Source of the DNA: Cyclina sinensis
Lineage: Eukaryota; Mollusca; Bivalvia; Venerida; Veneridae
Length of the DNA: 64,000 bases
Direction: 5' to 3'
Assembly (NCBI GenBank): GCA_012932295.1
Contig: JAAONU010000001.1
Coordinates: 37,169,449-37,233,448 of the forward strand
Within the stretch, counting starts at the first letter, position 1; the number at the start of each line of letters is the position of its first letter. Shown here in pieces: positions 40,901 through 55,500 of the stretch. The notes below the pieces were generated by a model. The model worked only from the letters and a program-made list of their open reading frames with translations, made no database searches and was not told the DNA's origin. Made by a program: the position numbers and the translations under genes.

Positions 40901-43900
40901 ATTGAAACTTTTAGTTAAGACTTAAAGTAAAAAAAAAAGGTTACTATGAAGTTAAAAAATACCCTTTGTTTTGATAATTACATATATATGTTACTTTGAA
41001 AATAAGTTTTTAATTAATGATGAAATTCTCTTAGAGCTTAAATTGATGTAGTTCTATGTTATTTATTTTTTCCCTTTAGTTGCAACTACAGCTCTAGAAG
41101 ACTTGAAGAAAGTAAAAGCCCGAGTCAACAGTCTTAGAGAATTACAAACTAACATTTCAACCACACTGGATGGTGTAAAAAGTCGTGTTGAAAATGCATG
41201 TCCAAGTGGTACAAATGGGTGTCAGTCTCTAGTTGATGATGTGAAAAATCTTATCTTCAGCCCAAATTACACGAGTGTAAGTATTTTTCCATATCAGCTT
41301 GTTTTAGCTTTATTGAAAATCAAACTCTCCCTATGATATGTAAACAAGAGTACAACTTGCTTTTCTCATAGCAGCCTTTGTTTTTGTTTCTTCTGCAGTA
41401 TAAGCAATACATATTTCTTTGTAATAAACAAATGAAATATGATTGCAAACAAAGCTGTGCATAGATAATACTACGTGTGAATTGACTGTTTATATTTATT
41501 GGGATTTTCTAAATTCATTTTTATTTTTCTGTGATTCCCCTAGACAGATGATTGGATTTTTGTCTCGACTGATATTCAGTATTCATTGTATTTTTACAGT
41601 TCTGCAAAAGCAGAAGCATGGTTGAATGAGTTTTTGGGGATTTTGTCTGGTAGAAAAAAAAATCTTAAAATCATAATATTTTATTCATCATTTTCCAGAA
41701 AGGTCGTCATTAGGCTTGCCAAAACCTTTGTCATTACTTTTTGTTACAGCCTTGGGAACGAAAATTTATATGAAATGTAATCTCATATAAGATCTGAAAA
41801 TATCATAATTCTTACAAGCACTTTTGTATGCATCCTGCTCTATTTAAAGGTCTTGGTAATACCCTACATAAGTCACTCTTTAGTGCAGATTTCCTTTTGT
41901 TATGATGATATTCTTTGTAATTTTAAGTAAGATGTATATTTCAGACAATTGCTTTGGTATGTTATGTAGTTGTTGCTTTGTGAAAAATTCTGTTGGTTAC
42001 AGTACTTTAAATTGGGAAATATTCATGAGCTTTTAATTTTCAAGATAAGCAGGTTTTATACAGTCAAAGAAATTGAAACACTTAATATCAAAACAGTATT
42101 TATGAATTGAAAATGAACTTGCCTTGAAAATTTCCAAATTTACTGTTATTTTGTGCTGGTAAATATTTGGACAAGACACTGAGGAATATGATAATTAAAA
42201 ACATGAGGTGTTATTCTTTTTTTAAAAATCGTGATAAAATTGATGGTCTCTTAGAATATGTAAAGGGTTGATTACTCCGCTCAGCTGTTGAAATATGTTC
42301 TATATTGAAGAAATTAACAACTGCTGTCATTGTATACCTTTGAATTGTTCTGAACTTTTTATGCCCCCCATCGAAGATGAGGGGAATATAGTTTTGGGAA
42401 TGTTGGTCGGTCAGTCAGAAGACACTTTGGTTTCTGACCAATATCTAGAGAACCCTTGGACCCACTTTTCTCAGACTTGGTATGTAGGATGGTCATGACT
42501 AGTAGAGAACCCTTTTAGTTTTTCAGGTCATCAGATCAAAGGCCAAGGTCACAGTTACCTTGAAAAACAAAATGATTTCCAATTAATAACTATAGAACGC
42601 TTGGGCCCAGGTTCCTCAGACTTGGTGTGTAGGTTAGCCATGACCAGTAGATAACCCCTGTAGCTTTTCAGGTCACCAGGTCAAAGGCCAAGGTCACAAT
42701 TGTATAGCAAAATTGTTACCGATCAATTACTTTAGAATGCATGGGCTCAGCTCTTCAAAACTTCATAGGTAGGTTAGTCATGACAATTAAATGATCCCTG
42801 GCATTTTTAGGATTATTAGGTCAAAGGTCAAGGTCACAGTAACCATGAAAAGCTAAACAATTTCTGCTATATATCTAGGGAATCCTTGAGCCTAGGTTCG
42901 TCAGACTTAGTATGTAGGTTTGTCATGATCAGTAGATGAGAATTATCGTTTTTCAGATCATCGGGTCAAAGGTCAAGGGTCACAGTGACCTTAAAAAGCA
43001 AAAGGGTTACTGATGAATAACTGTAGAATGCTTTGGTCCATGTTTCACAAACTTGGTTTTTAAGTTGTTCATTACTTGCAGATGAGTCCTTAAGTTTTTC
43101 AGGTCACCAGGTCAAAGGCCAAGAACACAGTGTCCTTGAATAGCGAAATGGTTTTCGATCAATAACTATAGAATGCTTGGTCCCAGCTCCTCAAAACTTT
43201 ATGGTTGCCTCTAGGGATAAGGTGCTAGGGGGGCATGTGTGTTTCACAAACATCTCTTGTTTTTGGTTGTATTGTCCCATCAGCCTTTGATTTGATATTC
43301 AAGTGTTATGAATTAAAAACATGAATAGGATATTGAATTATTCCCAGCAGAATGTTGGGAGTCTGAGCTGACACAATTTAAATTATTTGAGTCCTTTGTT
43401 TACCAGAAAAACCAAAATTTGGATAGGGCATGCTTTGTTGTAATATTTTGTTGTAAAAGTATGTCTAGTTAAGTCCCTTAAATATTTGACTGCATGAGTA
43501 AAGCAAGTCATGTTTCCTTATTCACTTAAACAGCATGGTTTATTTGAAGAAAAAAGCTCACTTTAATATATGATAAAACTCACTGATTACATGGTGATGT
43601 TCAGGTTTTGAAAAAATATATATACTCAACAAAAAATGTTTTGCAACTTTTGCATTTGTTAACAGTTAAAAACAACGAAAGTTAACAAGTGATACAAAAC
43701 CATCATAATATGAAAGAACTATTGTCCCAGCATAATATCCTTTATGCAAATTGAAGCTTTTATCAATAATGATTGAAAAAGAATGACGAAAATGATTGGA
43801 TATAAGCTGTAATTTTTTCACAAATCAGCAGATTTTTCCCCAAATGAGTGAGAAGTGTCACCCCATTGATATGCCTATGCTTGAGCCCCAGGCTAGGTAA

Positions 43901-46521
43901 GTGTCATTTTTGAGATAACTTTTGACGTTTATTAGGGAAACCGGCTTCACCGTGCAGGACTTAGGGCAAGAAGACCTTATGTTGGCGTTGTCTTAACAGA
44001 CAGACACAGACGAGCAAGATTAGCATGGTCAAGACAGCATCGAAGATGGAACAATCTGCAATGGTCGTCTATACTGTTCACCGATGAGTCCAGATTTGTT
44101 CTCGATTTCCTTGATAGGAGACGACGAGTTTGGAGACGACAAGGCGAGAGATATGCTCAGTGCAACATTGTTCAGCATGACCGCTATGGTGGAGGCAGCG
44201 TTATGATATGGGGCGGTATCACCATGCATTCACGTACAGATCTCGTCGTCATCAATGGGAACCTGACTGGTCAACGCTATATCGACGAAGTCTTGCAGCC
44301 AGTGGTAGTGCCATTCTTGCGCAAAAACAACGCAATCCTTCAAGACGACAATGCCAGGCCACATAGGGCTGCACGCGTCCAGCAGTATCTCCAACAGAGA
44401 AACATCCAGCACATTGATTGGCCTGCTAGGTCGCCGGATCTGTCACCCATTGAACACGTATGGGATATCTTGGGCCAAGGAGTGAGGAACCGTGACCCCC
44501 AGCCGAACACTCTACAATTACTGGAAGCAGCTCTGCCCGAGGAATGGAACAGAATTCCCCAGTACATGATCGCCAGATTGATAATGAGCATGCGACGTCG
44601 TTGTGAGGCATGCATACGTGCAAATAGAGGACACATCCGCTACTAACTTTGTGACATTGGATATACTGTGATCGATGGATAGACGGTGTTTATCACCCAT
44701 AGTGCTATTAGCAGTCAATGAAATTTATTGTTTTGATTAATTTCTTAAGTTTTTATTCATGTTGAAATGTACTGTGTTTAAAGAGACAGACTTTTGCTTT
44801 CTTAGGATGAGAGAAATTCAAGTAGAAATTTCGTGAAATTCCACGGACGGCGTACGAACATTCTAAGTTGTCAAAAACACATTAAAAATCTGTCTTACTA
44901 CATACTTTTATGTTTACATTGTGTCTCTGTTATGGAATTAATAAAAACATATGTTTTTGTACCATTTGTCTTTTTTATTTCCCTTCCATGCAAAACATAG
45001 AGAAAGTTGCAAAACTTTTTTTGTTGAGTATATTTATATAGACAACTTTGAGACTGTGGCACTCTCTGTAAAAACATGAGAATGACCAATAAAACTTTAG
45101 AACAAAACTGCTTATAAAGATACATTTAGAAAATTATCATTAAATTACAATGTATAAGTTTACAAGCTTTGACTTTCTATCTGAATGAAATATGGTGATA
45201 TTGTTTTCTTGCAGAGATTAGAACAACCAGATTAACAGAGGGGTGCATAGGGTTGCAGTCTATACAAAACTCTGAGATATGGCCCATAAAATTATGTTGT
45301 ATCAGTTTACTATGATGCAAAGTGCTGTAAAAATAAATAAATGCAAATATAATAATTGAAAAATTGCATTAAATTGGTCTCAGTACCATATGTCAAGATA
45401 TTTTTATTACTGTAAAAGTGAACAGATTCTGGGCAAAAAGCTCTGATTTTATTTTATACAACTTTTATTTTTACAAATTTATATAAAGCAGTGAAAATTT
45501 ACTGCACAGCATTAAATCTTTGTTGTCTTTAAGACAGCAGAATACAGTTCTGTAGAAACTTATGAAGTAAAAATATTTCGAACTTGAAAAAATGTAGACA
45601 TTAAATTCTGAAAGTATATACATTGTATTATAATTAATTTTTGGATACAATTTTAGCCCACCTGTCACACAGTGCTTAGATATTTGGTATGTAGCATCAT
45701 CTAGTGAACCTGTACCAAGATTGTTCATATTATGACCTTGGGGTCAGAACTGGCCCCGCCCCAGGGGTCACATGTTTTACATAGAGTTATATAGTGAAAA
45801 AATGAAAAAATCTTCTTGTCAGAAACCGCAAGGCCTGGAGCTTAGATTTTTAATGTGAGGCATCATCTGGTGGACTTCTACCAAGATTGTTCAAATTATG
45901 ACCCTGATGTCAGAACTGGTCCTGACCCGGCAGTCACTTGATTTACATAGAGTTATATAGGGAAAACTTTTAAAAAATCTTCTTGTCAGAAACCGCAAGG
46001 CCTAGAGCTTAGATATTTGGTGAGAGGCATCATCTGTAACCTCTACCAAGATTGTTCAAATTATGAACCTTGAGTCAGAACTGGCCCCGCCCTGGGGTCC
46101 CTTGATTTACATAGAGATATATAGGGAAAACTTTTAAAATCTTCTTGTTAGAAACTGCAAGGCCATGAGCTTAGATATTTGGTGTGAGGCATCATCTGGT
46201 GGACATCTACCAAGATTGTTTAAATTATGACCCTTGGGTCAGAACTAGCCCCGCCCCAGGGCTTACTTGAATTACATAGAGTTATATAGGGAAAATTTTA
46301 AAAATCTTCTTGTAAGAAACTACAAGGCATGGAGCTTAGATATTTGGTGTTGAGCATTGTCTAGTAGACCTCTACCAAGATTGTTCAAATCATAGCCGTT
46401 GGGTCAAAACTGGCCCCGCCCAAGGGGTCAACTGTTTTACATAGAGTTATATAGCAAAAAACTTTAAAAATCTTCTTGTCACAAACTGCAAGGTCATCCC
46501 CCCTCCCCTGGTCGTCGCTTT

Positions 46522-46552
<31 letters not shown>

Positions 46553-49500
46553 TTTTTCATTTTTTAAGTTTTTCACCATGGCAATAAAATTTGGACCATT
46601 TGTACAGTTTTTCAAGATGATTTCAAAAACATTGACCTACACTTTTGACCTACTGGCCTACTTTTTTGTTTTTTAGCTACAGCAATGAAATTTGGACCAT
46701 GTGCACAGTTTTTCATTTTAATTTCAAAAATGTCATCACATGACCTATATTTTTGACCAACTGACATACGTTTTGTTTTTGGAGCTATGCAATGAAATTT
46801 GGACCATGTGTACAGTTTTTTGTTTTGATTTCAAAAACGTCAAAGCATGACCTATATTTTTGACCTACTTACCTATTTTTTTGTTTCAAAGCTACGGCAA
46901 TGAAATTTGGACTGTGTGTACAGCTTTTCGTTCTGATTTCAAAAATGTCATCTCATGACCTATATTTTGACCTACTGACCTACTCTGTGGCAATGAAATT
47001 GCATTGATCCATTTCTGTGATATGTATCATTACATTCATAAGAATTTATTTCATCTTTGATCCCAGGTGCGCGCTTTAGGGCCATTGGCCCTTTTGTTTC
47101 TAAAATGATACCATTATGATACTTCAGTTGTGAAACAAACATAAAATCAATAACAAATGTCTTTATTTGTGAAGGTGAAAATTTTCAGTTGCTACCTGTG
47201 TGAAATATCATAACCAATAAAAGACATGCATTCACAGTTTTAGTAAGCACTTCTCACTCAGTTACCATAGATTGTTCTTGAGTTACATAGTTGTACTTAC
47301 AAATGGAAGAAAAAAGATTGTGTATCTTTGCTGAGAAAATATATGAGATAAATATTTATGAATCCATTTCAGTTGTAAAAAATAGTAAAAAATAAGCACT
47401 GTGTAGAAATTATTTGGTTTTACAGTGTTTTCTCAGAAGTCCAGTTAATTATAATTATTCTAAAAACAACTGTTGTTCTGTTAATTACAATAATTCTAAA
47501 ATTACTGTTGTCTGGTTAAATACAATAATTCTAAAACAACTGTTGTCTGGTTAAATATAATAATTCTAAAATAACTGTTGTCTGGTTAAATACAATAATT
47601 CTAAAACAACTGTTGTTCAGTTAATTACAGAAATTCTAAAACAACTGTTGTTAGCGTACATTCATCTTGTTATTTTATTTATTTATTAATTTTTTTTTTT
47701 GGAGAATATCAAATGAATGAAATACATAATCATCATATGCCTTTTTGGAAAAAAATTTATGACTTCTATCTTTATATTTCAGTTGAATACCCTTGATGAT
47801 AAAGTTGACCAAGTATCAAAGGCTGTGAATATATCAAACTTTGTGAAAGAAGTAAGTTCATTATAAAATACTTCCTGAATCATAAAAGATGAGTAGAGTC
47901 TGATTGATCTAAATGCACTCTACAGATTTTATTTTGTCACTAATATCAATTTCAAACCTATAACAAGGTGCTTTATATTCTACTTTATCTATGATAGTTT
48001 GTTACATGACCTTGATAATTTATTGTTACCTAATCATGTGATCAGCTTGATTTTTATGCCCCCCGAATTGAGGCATATAGTTTTTGAACTGTCCGTCCGT
48101 CTGTCAGTCCGTCCGTCTGTCAGTCCGTCCGAAAACTTTAACATTGGCAATAACTTTCTTATTAGTTAGTTGATTTACTTCATACTTGGACACAACACCC
48201 CTTTGGACAGGACCTTTCCACTGACCTATATTTATTTGACCTTGACCCCTGAATGACTTTTACCTTGAAGATCAAATTGTCCAAAAACTTTAACATTGGC
48301 AATAACTTCTTTATTAGTAAGTAGATTCATTTCATACTTGGACACAACACACTTTGGACAAGACCTTCCCACTGACCTGTATTTGTTTGACCTTGACTAC
48401 TGAATGACCTTTGCCTTGAAGATCAAATTTTCCCAAAACTTTAACATTGCCCATAACTTCCTTATTAGTAAGTGGATTTACTTCCTACTTGGACACAACA
48501 CCCCTTTGGACAAGACCTTCCCACTGACCTTTAATTATTTGACCTTGTCCCCTGAATATCCAATTGTCTAAAAACTAATATTTGGCCATAACTTCCAAAT
48601 TGCTAAGTGGATACACTTCATACTCAAACACAACATTCTTTGGACAAGGCCCTCCCACTGACCTATATTTGTTTGACCTTGACCCCTGAATGACCTTCAC
48701 CTTGAAGATCCAATTGTCCAAAAACTTTAACATTGCCCATAACTTCCTTATAAGTAAATGGAATTACTTCATACTTGGACACAACCCCCTTTGGATAAGA
48801 CCTTCCCACTGACCTATATTTATTTGACCTTGACCACTGAATGACTGGTTCTCAGTTCAAAGGTCAAAGCACCACGTTCGGGGGCATTGTCATCTTACAG
48901 TGACAGTTCTTGTTATAATCAAACTTTTACCGATGAAATGCTTGCATTTGTTTATTGTTTGTGTGTAAAAAGCAGAGGGCAGAATGTGACAGGATAAATA
49001 AAATGAATAGTAGGTTGGTGTTATGGATGGAAAAAAAAATGTATCTGACTTGGCTCTGAAATTCATCAGCTTCGCCTTCAGCTCACCAGATAAATTCCTA
49101 CGCCTTGTCATATACACATTCTTCATATATACGTTGGCTGTTATATCTTCTGCTGGTTCTTTCTTTACAGTAGGTTAATAAGTGCAGTTTGTAGGGTTGA
49201 ATGTTAAGATATTCAAAGTTCTGTAGAACAAAGAACCAAATAGCACTTCATAGCATTCACCCCTCGAGTTGCACCTTAATAAATCAGAACATTCTTAATT
49301 GTATCTTGACATATGTATATCACAAATAGAATATTATGTTTGACTCTCATATAAAAGAATGCAGTTTTAGCTACTGATCAAATGTTTTGGGGTTTTTTGT
49401 TTTCATAAAAATGAATAGACTCCCTTAATGTGTAAGTGTTTTAAGGTCAGTAGTAGAACCTCTCACTGATGGACTGTCATTAGGTCAAGCCTGACACAAG

Positions 49501-52500
49501 CCTAACAGTGGATATGAGGAAATTGAATGTATGGAAAGAGTATATATAAATCATTTGTGCATAAACATATATATTATGAAATGCTCTTTGCAAACATTTA
49601 ATCATATCATTAAGACACTGCAAAGCTATGTGTCTTTTCATTTTAACACTTGAGAACTTTTTATCGTATCAGTCAGAAAGTCCATATAGTGCTTGAAATA
49701 CCAGAATCAAGGTCAAGGTCACACTAGATATGGTTTGCTTGTATTAGAATGTATATAAGTGTCATTCCGCTAAAGAACCAGTGCAGAATCTGAATGTATG
49801 TATATATTATTGCAAAGTATTATCTGTCTAAAGAAATTGGGAGGCAAAAATGCTTGAGTAGTAAATTGACTGTATATTAGGTAGCAAAACCACCTGAAAT
49901 CTGCACATAAAACCTCTGACATTTAATGCATCAGGGAATGGATATTTTGGATCAATGGTACAAGTCTTTTTTAGCGAGCTTCTTACGATGAGGCAGCATG
50001 AGTAAGAATTGCACTCACAGATGGTCTATTTAAAGGCACTAACAGATAAAAATAACTTACATGTGTAAAATTACAATATGTTCACGTCTTCAAAATCTTC
50101 TGCACTGACTTGATTTTGTGCATCAATATTTTTCTTGTTATTTTTTGTTGTAAGTAAATTTTTAATTCTTATGTTTTGCAGGCAGAAGAACAGTTTAACA
50201 ACGTATATAAAGAAGTCAATTCCACCATTGAGAGTGACATATCTGGTATGTGGTATTTGCTCACAATAGCAAAAAGTGTTCAACTGAACTACTTAGAAAT
50301 CTATAAGTATTTGTACAGTTTACATTTACAATGTTGTTGGTAACCTCACCAGAGGACATTCAACATTCCACACTTACGATTTGAATCCATGAAGCAGTCA
50401 GCATGCAGGATTAATTTAAGAATTTGTTTCCCCTATTGATGTGAAATAAATAAACTTGAAAAAAGGCAGTTGATTTTGACTGAACTGAGAAAAGTGCAGA
50501 TCATATCAATGCTTTATGATCATTGCTTACACTGGTCATACTGTAGCTAAGCATGTCTGGAATTTGATCTTTAAGCGATTGACTCACAGAATTTAGCCAA
50601 AATTTTTTTTCTTTAAAATTTAAGAGAAGTTAATATACTATGTAAAAAACATAATTTTATGCCTCTATATAAACCATGAAAACTGAAAAAAAAATGTTTT
50701 GACTTAACCCATGACCTTTCAGTCGGTAAAGAGATAGAGCGACGATCTACACCACTGAGCCACAGAGACTAATTATTGAATTTCGTCAAAATTAATATTA
50801 TAACAAAAGCATCTACCTTGTGACTAACAGGGTAAATATTTTACCAATAAAAGTGTGTAAAACTTTATATTTTGATGTTTTTCTGTAACAAAAAAAGAGT
50901 CAGTATCTTAGTTTAGACATGTTCTTCACAATTACAGCAAGAATTTCAAGATGTATAAACATTTTCTTTTTTTTCCATTGTTGGTCCATATGTGAGTCAG
51001 TCCCTTTAAAATAGGTTTAAAAGATTAAAAATGAAAGCAAGAAAATGGTAAAATGATATTGCATCAATAATTTCAAAATATAAGATTTTTCATTAACTCT
51101 GCACTGAAAATTGCAGATAATAATGTAAAATATAATAAAAGTTGCAATGTAAAATTTCATTTAACAGTCTGTAAAAATTTAAGGTGAGTATAACTAAATG
51201 CTCATATTAAATTGGTTTGAGGATCAATTTTTTAACAGACTGTTAAGTTATCGTCTGTTAGCCACTTTAACTCTTTCCCACATAGATACAACTTTCTACG
51301 CCTTAAATTTAACAGATCTTTGAGGCCCTGGGCCCAGATCAAGTTCAATAAAAGTTGTGTACCATTAGTCAAATCTAGATTTTAAGATGAAACTAGTTTT
51401 AGGGAATTCAAACAAAATTATAAATTACTGTTCGGTTCATCTTGGCATTCTTATGAATCATGAAATATGACTTTTTTCTGCTTATTACGTTATGACATAA
51501 TCTAAACAAATGGATATACTGTAAAGATGGATAATTTCACATTTCAGAAAGTTAGTTATTTTCAAATTGCATACACCTTATGAGAATATAGAAAATTGAA
51601 GATACCTTAGTTGTGCAGGTATATAAAGGAAACATGAATAAGTGAATACTTCCTTTCTGTAGCTTGTACACCTGAGCATGAAGTGCTCAAGGGTGAGCTT
51701 TTGTGATCATTGATAGTCATGCATCATCAACGATTTGACTTCTCTTTCTATACCGCTAAGTTAACTTGATAAAACATGTCTGGAAAATTCCTTGCATGAA
51801 GCTCTACCAAAGAATTTAAATCCATTAAGAACTCTGATCGTATAGCAACAGAAAAAAAAAACTTTGAATATCTTCTTGTCTGAAACCACAAGGCCCTGAT
51901 CTTTAATATTTGGTATGAAGTATTGTCTGATGGATCTTTATGAAATTTGTTCAAATTATGCCCCTGGGGTCAGAATTGACCCTGCCCCTGGGGTCACCTG
52001 ATTTTACTATGCTTATATAGGGAAAATCTTATAAAATCATTCTCTGAAACTCCAATGCCTAGAACTTTCATATTTTTATGGAGCATCAGCTAGATCCTCT
52101 ACTAAGTTTGTTCAAATTATGCTCCTTTGGTAAAAATTGGCCCTTCCGTGGAGGTCACTTGATTTTAATAGACTTATAAAGGGAAAAACTTAAATAAAAC
52201 ATCTTGTCTGAAACCACAATGCCAAAGGCTAGGATTTTTTTACTTTCTAAAATGTGAATTTATCCATCTTTACAGTATATCTACATGTTTAGATTATGCA
52301 TTAGCATTAGCTAAAGGTCCTCTACTGAGATTGTTCAAATTATGCCGCTTGGGTCATTGGTAGCCCTGCTCTGGTGGGTCTCTCGTTTTTATATAGGGTT
52401 ATTTATAGGGAGGATTGAAAAACATCTACCAGGCCTAAAGCTGAAATTTTGCATTGAGCACAAGCTAGAGAACCTCATCCAGGTTTGTTCAAAATTGACC

Positions 52501-55500
52501 CGACCCCAGTGGTCATTTTATGTTACATAGGCTTATATAGGAAAAAAACTTTAAAAATCTTCTTGTCTGAAATCACAAAGCCAAGGGCTAACATTATTTG
52601 CATGGGACATTAGTTAGAGGTTCTCTACCAACATTGTTCAAATTAAACCCCTATAGTCATTAATGGCCTGGCTCTAGGGTCACTTGATTTTACGTAGGCT
52701 TGTATAAATATATGTTCAGAGAGAACAAATGTATATAAAAAAAAGACTTTTTATGCCATGTTTTTTTCTCATGATTTCAATATTTCAACAAAACTTAATT
52801 TTTTATATTTTTTAAAGATCAATTCCAATTCCAAAAAATAAAAAAAAACTATAGAAATAGTTTCAAACTTTTTCTGATAAGACAGTATTGTGTAGGTGAT
52901 GTATAGGCAATCAAAAAACTTAAACAAAAACAATATGTCAGTGATCATTTAAGAAAGTTATTTACCAAAATTTTATTCCACCCCCTTTATTTCATAATTA
53001 AAACAACACATAGATGATTATAGTTGTTAATTTAATATGCCACAGAAGATATGCATGTTATACATTAGAAGTATATAGTTGACAAATTAACATTGTACAA
53101 AACTAGTACAAAATGCCAAGAAATACCAAGTGAAGCATAAATTCTGTAGTAATCTGATACTGAATTACCCCACCCACTCTTGCTATTTTTTTTATCAGCC
53201 TACAATCTTAAATAGTTAAAAATAATTCAAGTAAAACTCAAATTGTTTAAATTTAGTATAAAAATATAAAGTATTTGAATTGAAAATATGAAAAAATACA
53301 GATTTTGTTTATTTAAAGCTCTAAATATGATATCAGCACACTATTAATTTTGGAACTCAGTCTGGTTCATTTCTAAACAGTTACCAAGTGTTTAAAATTT
53401 TGAAATGTGTTTAAGTTCAATAAAGAAATATTTTGGCATTCCATTTAAAAATGTTATTGATTGTAATAAAATATATTTTAGGATGTGAAATAAATGTCTT
53501 AAAAATATAAGATAATGCTTGTAATGTTGCACATGTACAAAATATATAATAACAACTTCAATATTTCTTCCACAAAATCTCCACATGTTAGTTTAGCTAT
53601 GTTCTATTATGTTTAACTTCAAACTTGTCAACTGTACATTCCCACAAATCCAATGTACATGTAACTGAAAGACTTACAAACTCACAGTAACCAAAAAGAA
53701 ATGAATAATGTTGTAACTAATGTTTATAAACCAAGGTAGAATTACCCCACCCACTTTGGGATTTCTAGTGTTCAGTTCTTCACTCTTACAACAACTCAAT
53801 TGTTTTTAAAAGCTTAAAATACCATAAAATGCAAAGAATTCTATTGATTACTAGCGAAACTTGCTGAAATTTAGCATAAACTGACAAAAATTCAAATAAT
53901 TTAATAATAAAGAGTATTCAGTTTCTAAAATATTAAGAGAAATTATCAGTATAGACCCTATTGACAAAAAATAATTTTAAAAATGATAAAAATTTAACAA
54001 TGGCATCTAATGTCAAATTTCGATTTAGTATCCTATAAAGTCCACAATTAAGAAAAAATCACTTTTTTATACAAATTGTTGAAAGAAAATGAAAGAATCA
54101 GATGTACATTTACCCTAAATTCACATGCATATTTACAATTTTCATATAGATGATAGGCCCTTTGGAAGTACTTGAACATGGTTAATTTTCAAACAAAGAT
54201 TGTTGCATTCACCATTTCTAATACCTTAAGAACAGACCAGACTAAGATAACACATTCATTCATCAATTCATACATATTTCAACAAATAATCTTTCACAAA
54301 TAGAGGTGAGCAATAGCCTATGCAATCACTAGAACAGTTTTTGACAAGTTGTCATGAAAGCTGCCAAAAAGATTTCAAATCTTGAAGCTATATAAAGTTG
54401 AAGTCTTACAGTTTCTGTTTTACAGAGTCAGTATTGGTTGCCCTGGATAACAGGTAACTATATAGCAGAAAGACTGCTAATTCTTTAGTTTCTCTTGATA
54501 AGAATTTTTACCTTGTGTCATCAGTGCACTAAACATGATTACACATTATTGAGTACAAGTTAAATTCTAATAATGTATTCTACTTATCCTTACTAGACCT
54601 TAATGTTCATGAAGAAGTAAATTCTATAAAGCAGCTCCAGTAAAATGTCTTCAGATCAATTTGTCTAAGCCTGTTTCCTTCTTCATTTTATTCATCCCCA
54701 TTGTAAAAGTACAAGAGAGTACTTACAGTGAAGACAGTCAAAAGTTATCACATTGTCACCTATGTGAATAAGCTTTAACTTTTGAAAAGTTTCAAACTTA
54801 ATTTTTCATTTTCATTTATCACGTAGATTCCCAGTTCAAAGTAATCCAGAATTTCTGTCTGGAAAGAAGTGTTGGTATAAAATGCTAGTTGTTGATCAAT
54901 CTGAGCACTAACAGCAGTCATCTGGGCACTTGAAGAACCTCTTCCTGTAAACAAAAGACAAACTAAATGAAATGTATCTAGACAGGGTTGTAAAATCTGT
55001 GCCTGTACCAAGTTCTTCTGTTTTATGACACTGCAATATACTTTTGTTAACAATGCTTTGACTATTTATCAAGGGTTTAATTAAAAAAAATTGCAGAAGA
55101 AATATCTATTACATATTTATGCACATAACTTAACCTTTAGGGACAAGATAACTGTGAAAAAAATGCAATATGTCCACAAGTCATGAGTCCTACTCCTTTT
55201 CTGTATTCCTTTGCTCAATTTTTCCTCCTGAAATTTTGTGTTAAAGGTAACTCAGATAAGGAACAATTACTATTTTGATAGTCTGGATCATTCACATAAA
55301 AAAATCAGAAATTTAAATGATGGCCTACACTGAGTTGCTGGTTTTAACCCCAGCTGATTGCATTCAAATCAATTAGAAAGTGATATATACATTCATACTT
55401 TCCATGAAATTTTCTAAGGAAAGACTCAAAGAAGGGTAGAACTAACAGTCCCTTACAAGATTTAATACTGAAATAAATCAACCAACAAAGTAAAACTCTG

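Noticed and set aside
48890..49126. 78-residue minus-strand frame with a basic segment
   Set aside because: No splice signals, no recognisable domain, and it overlaps the end of a mobile element.
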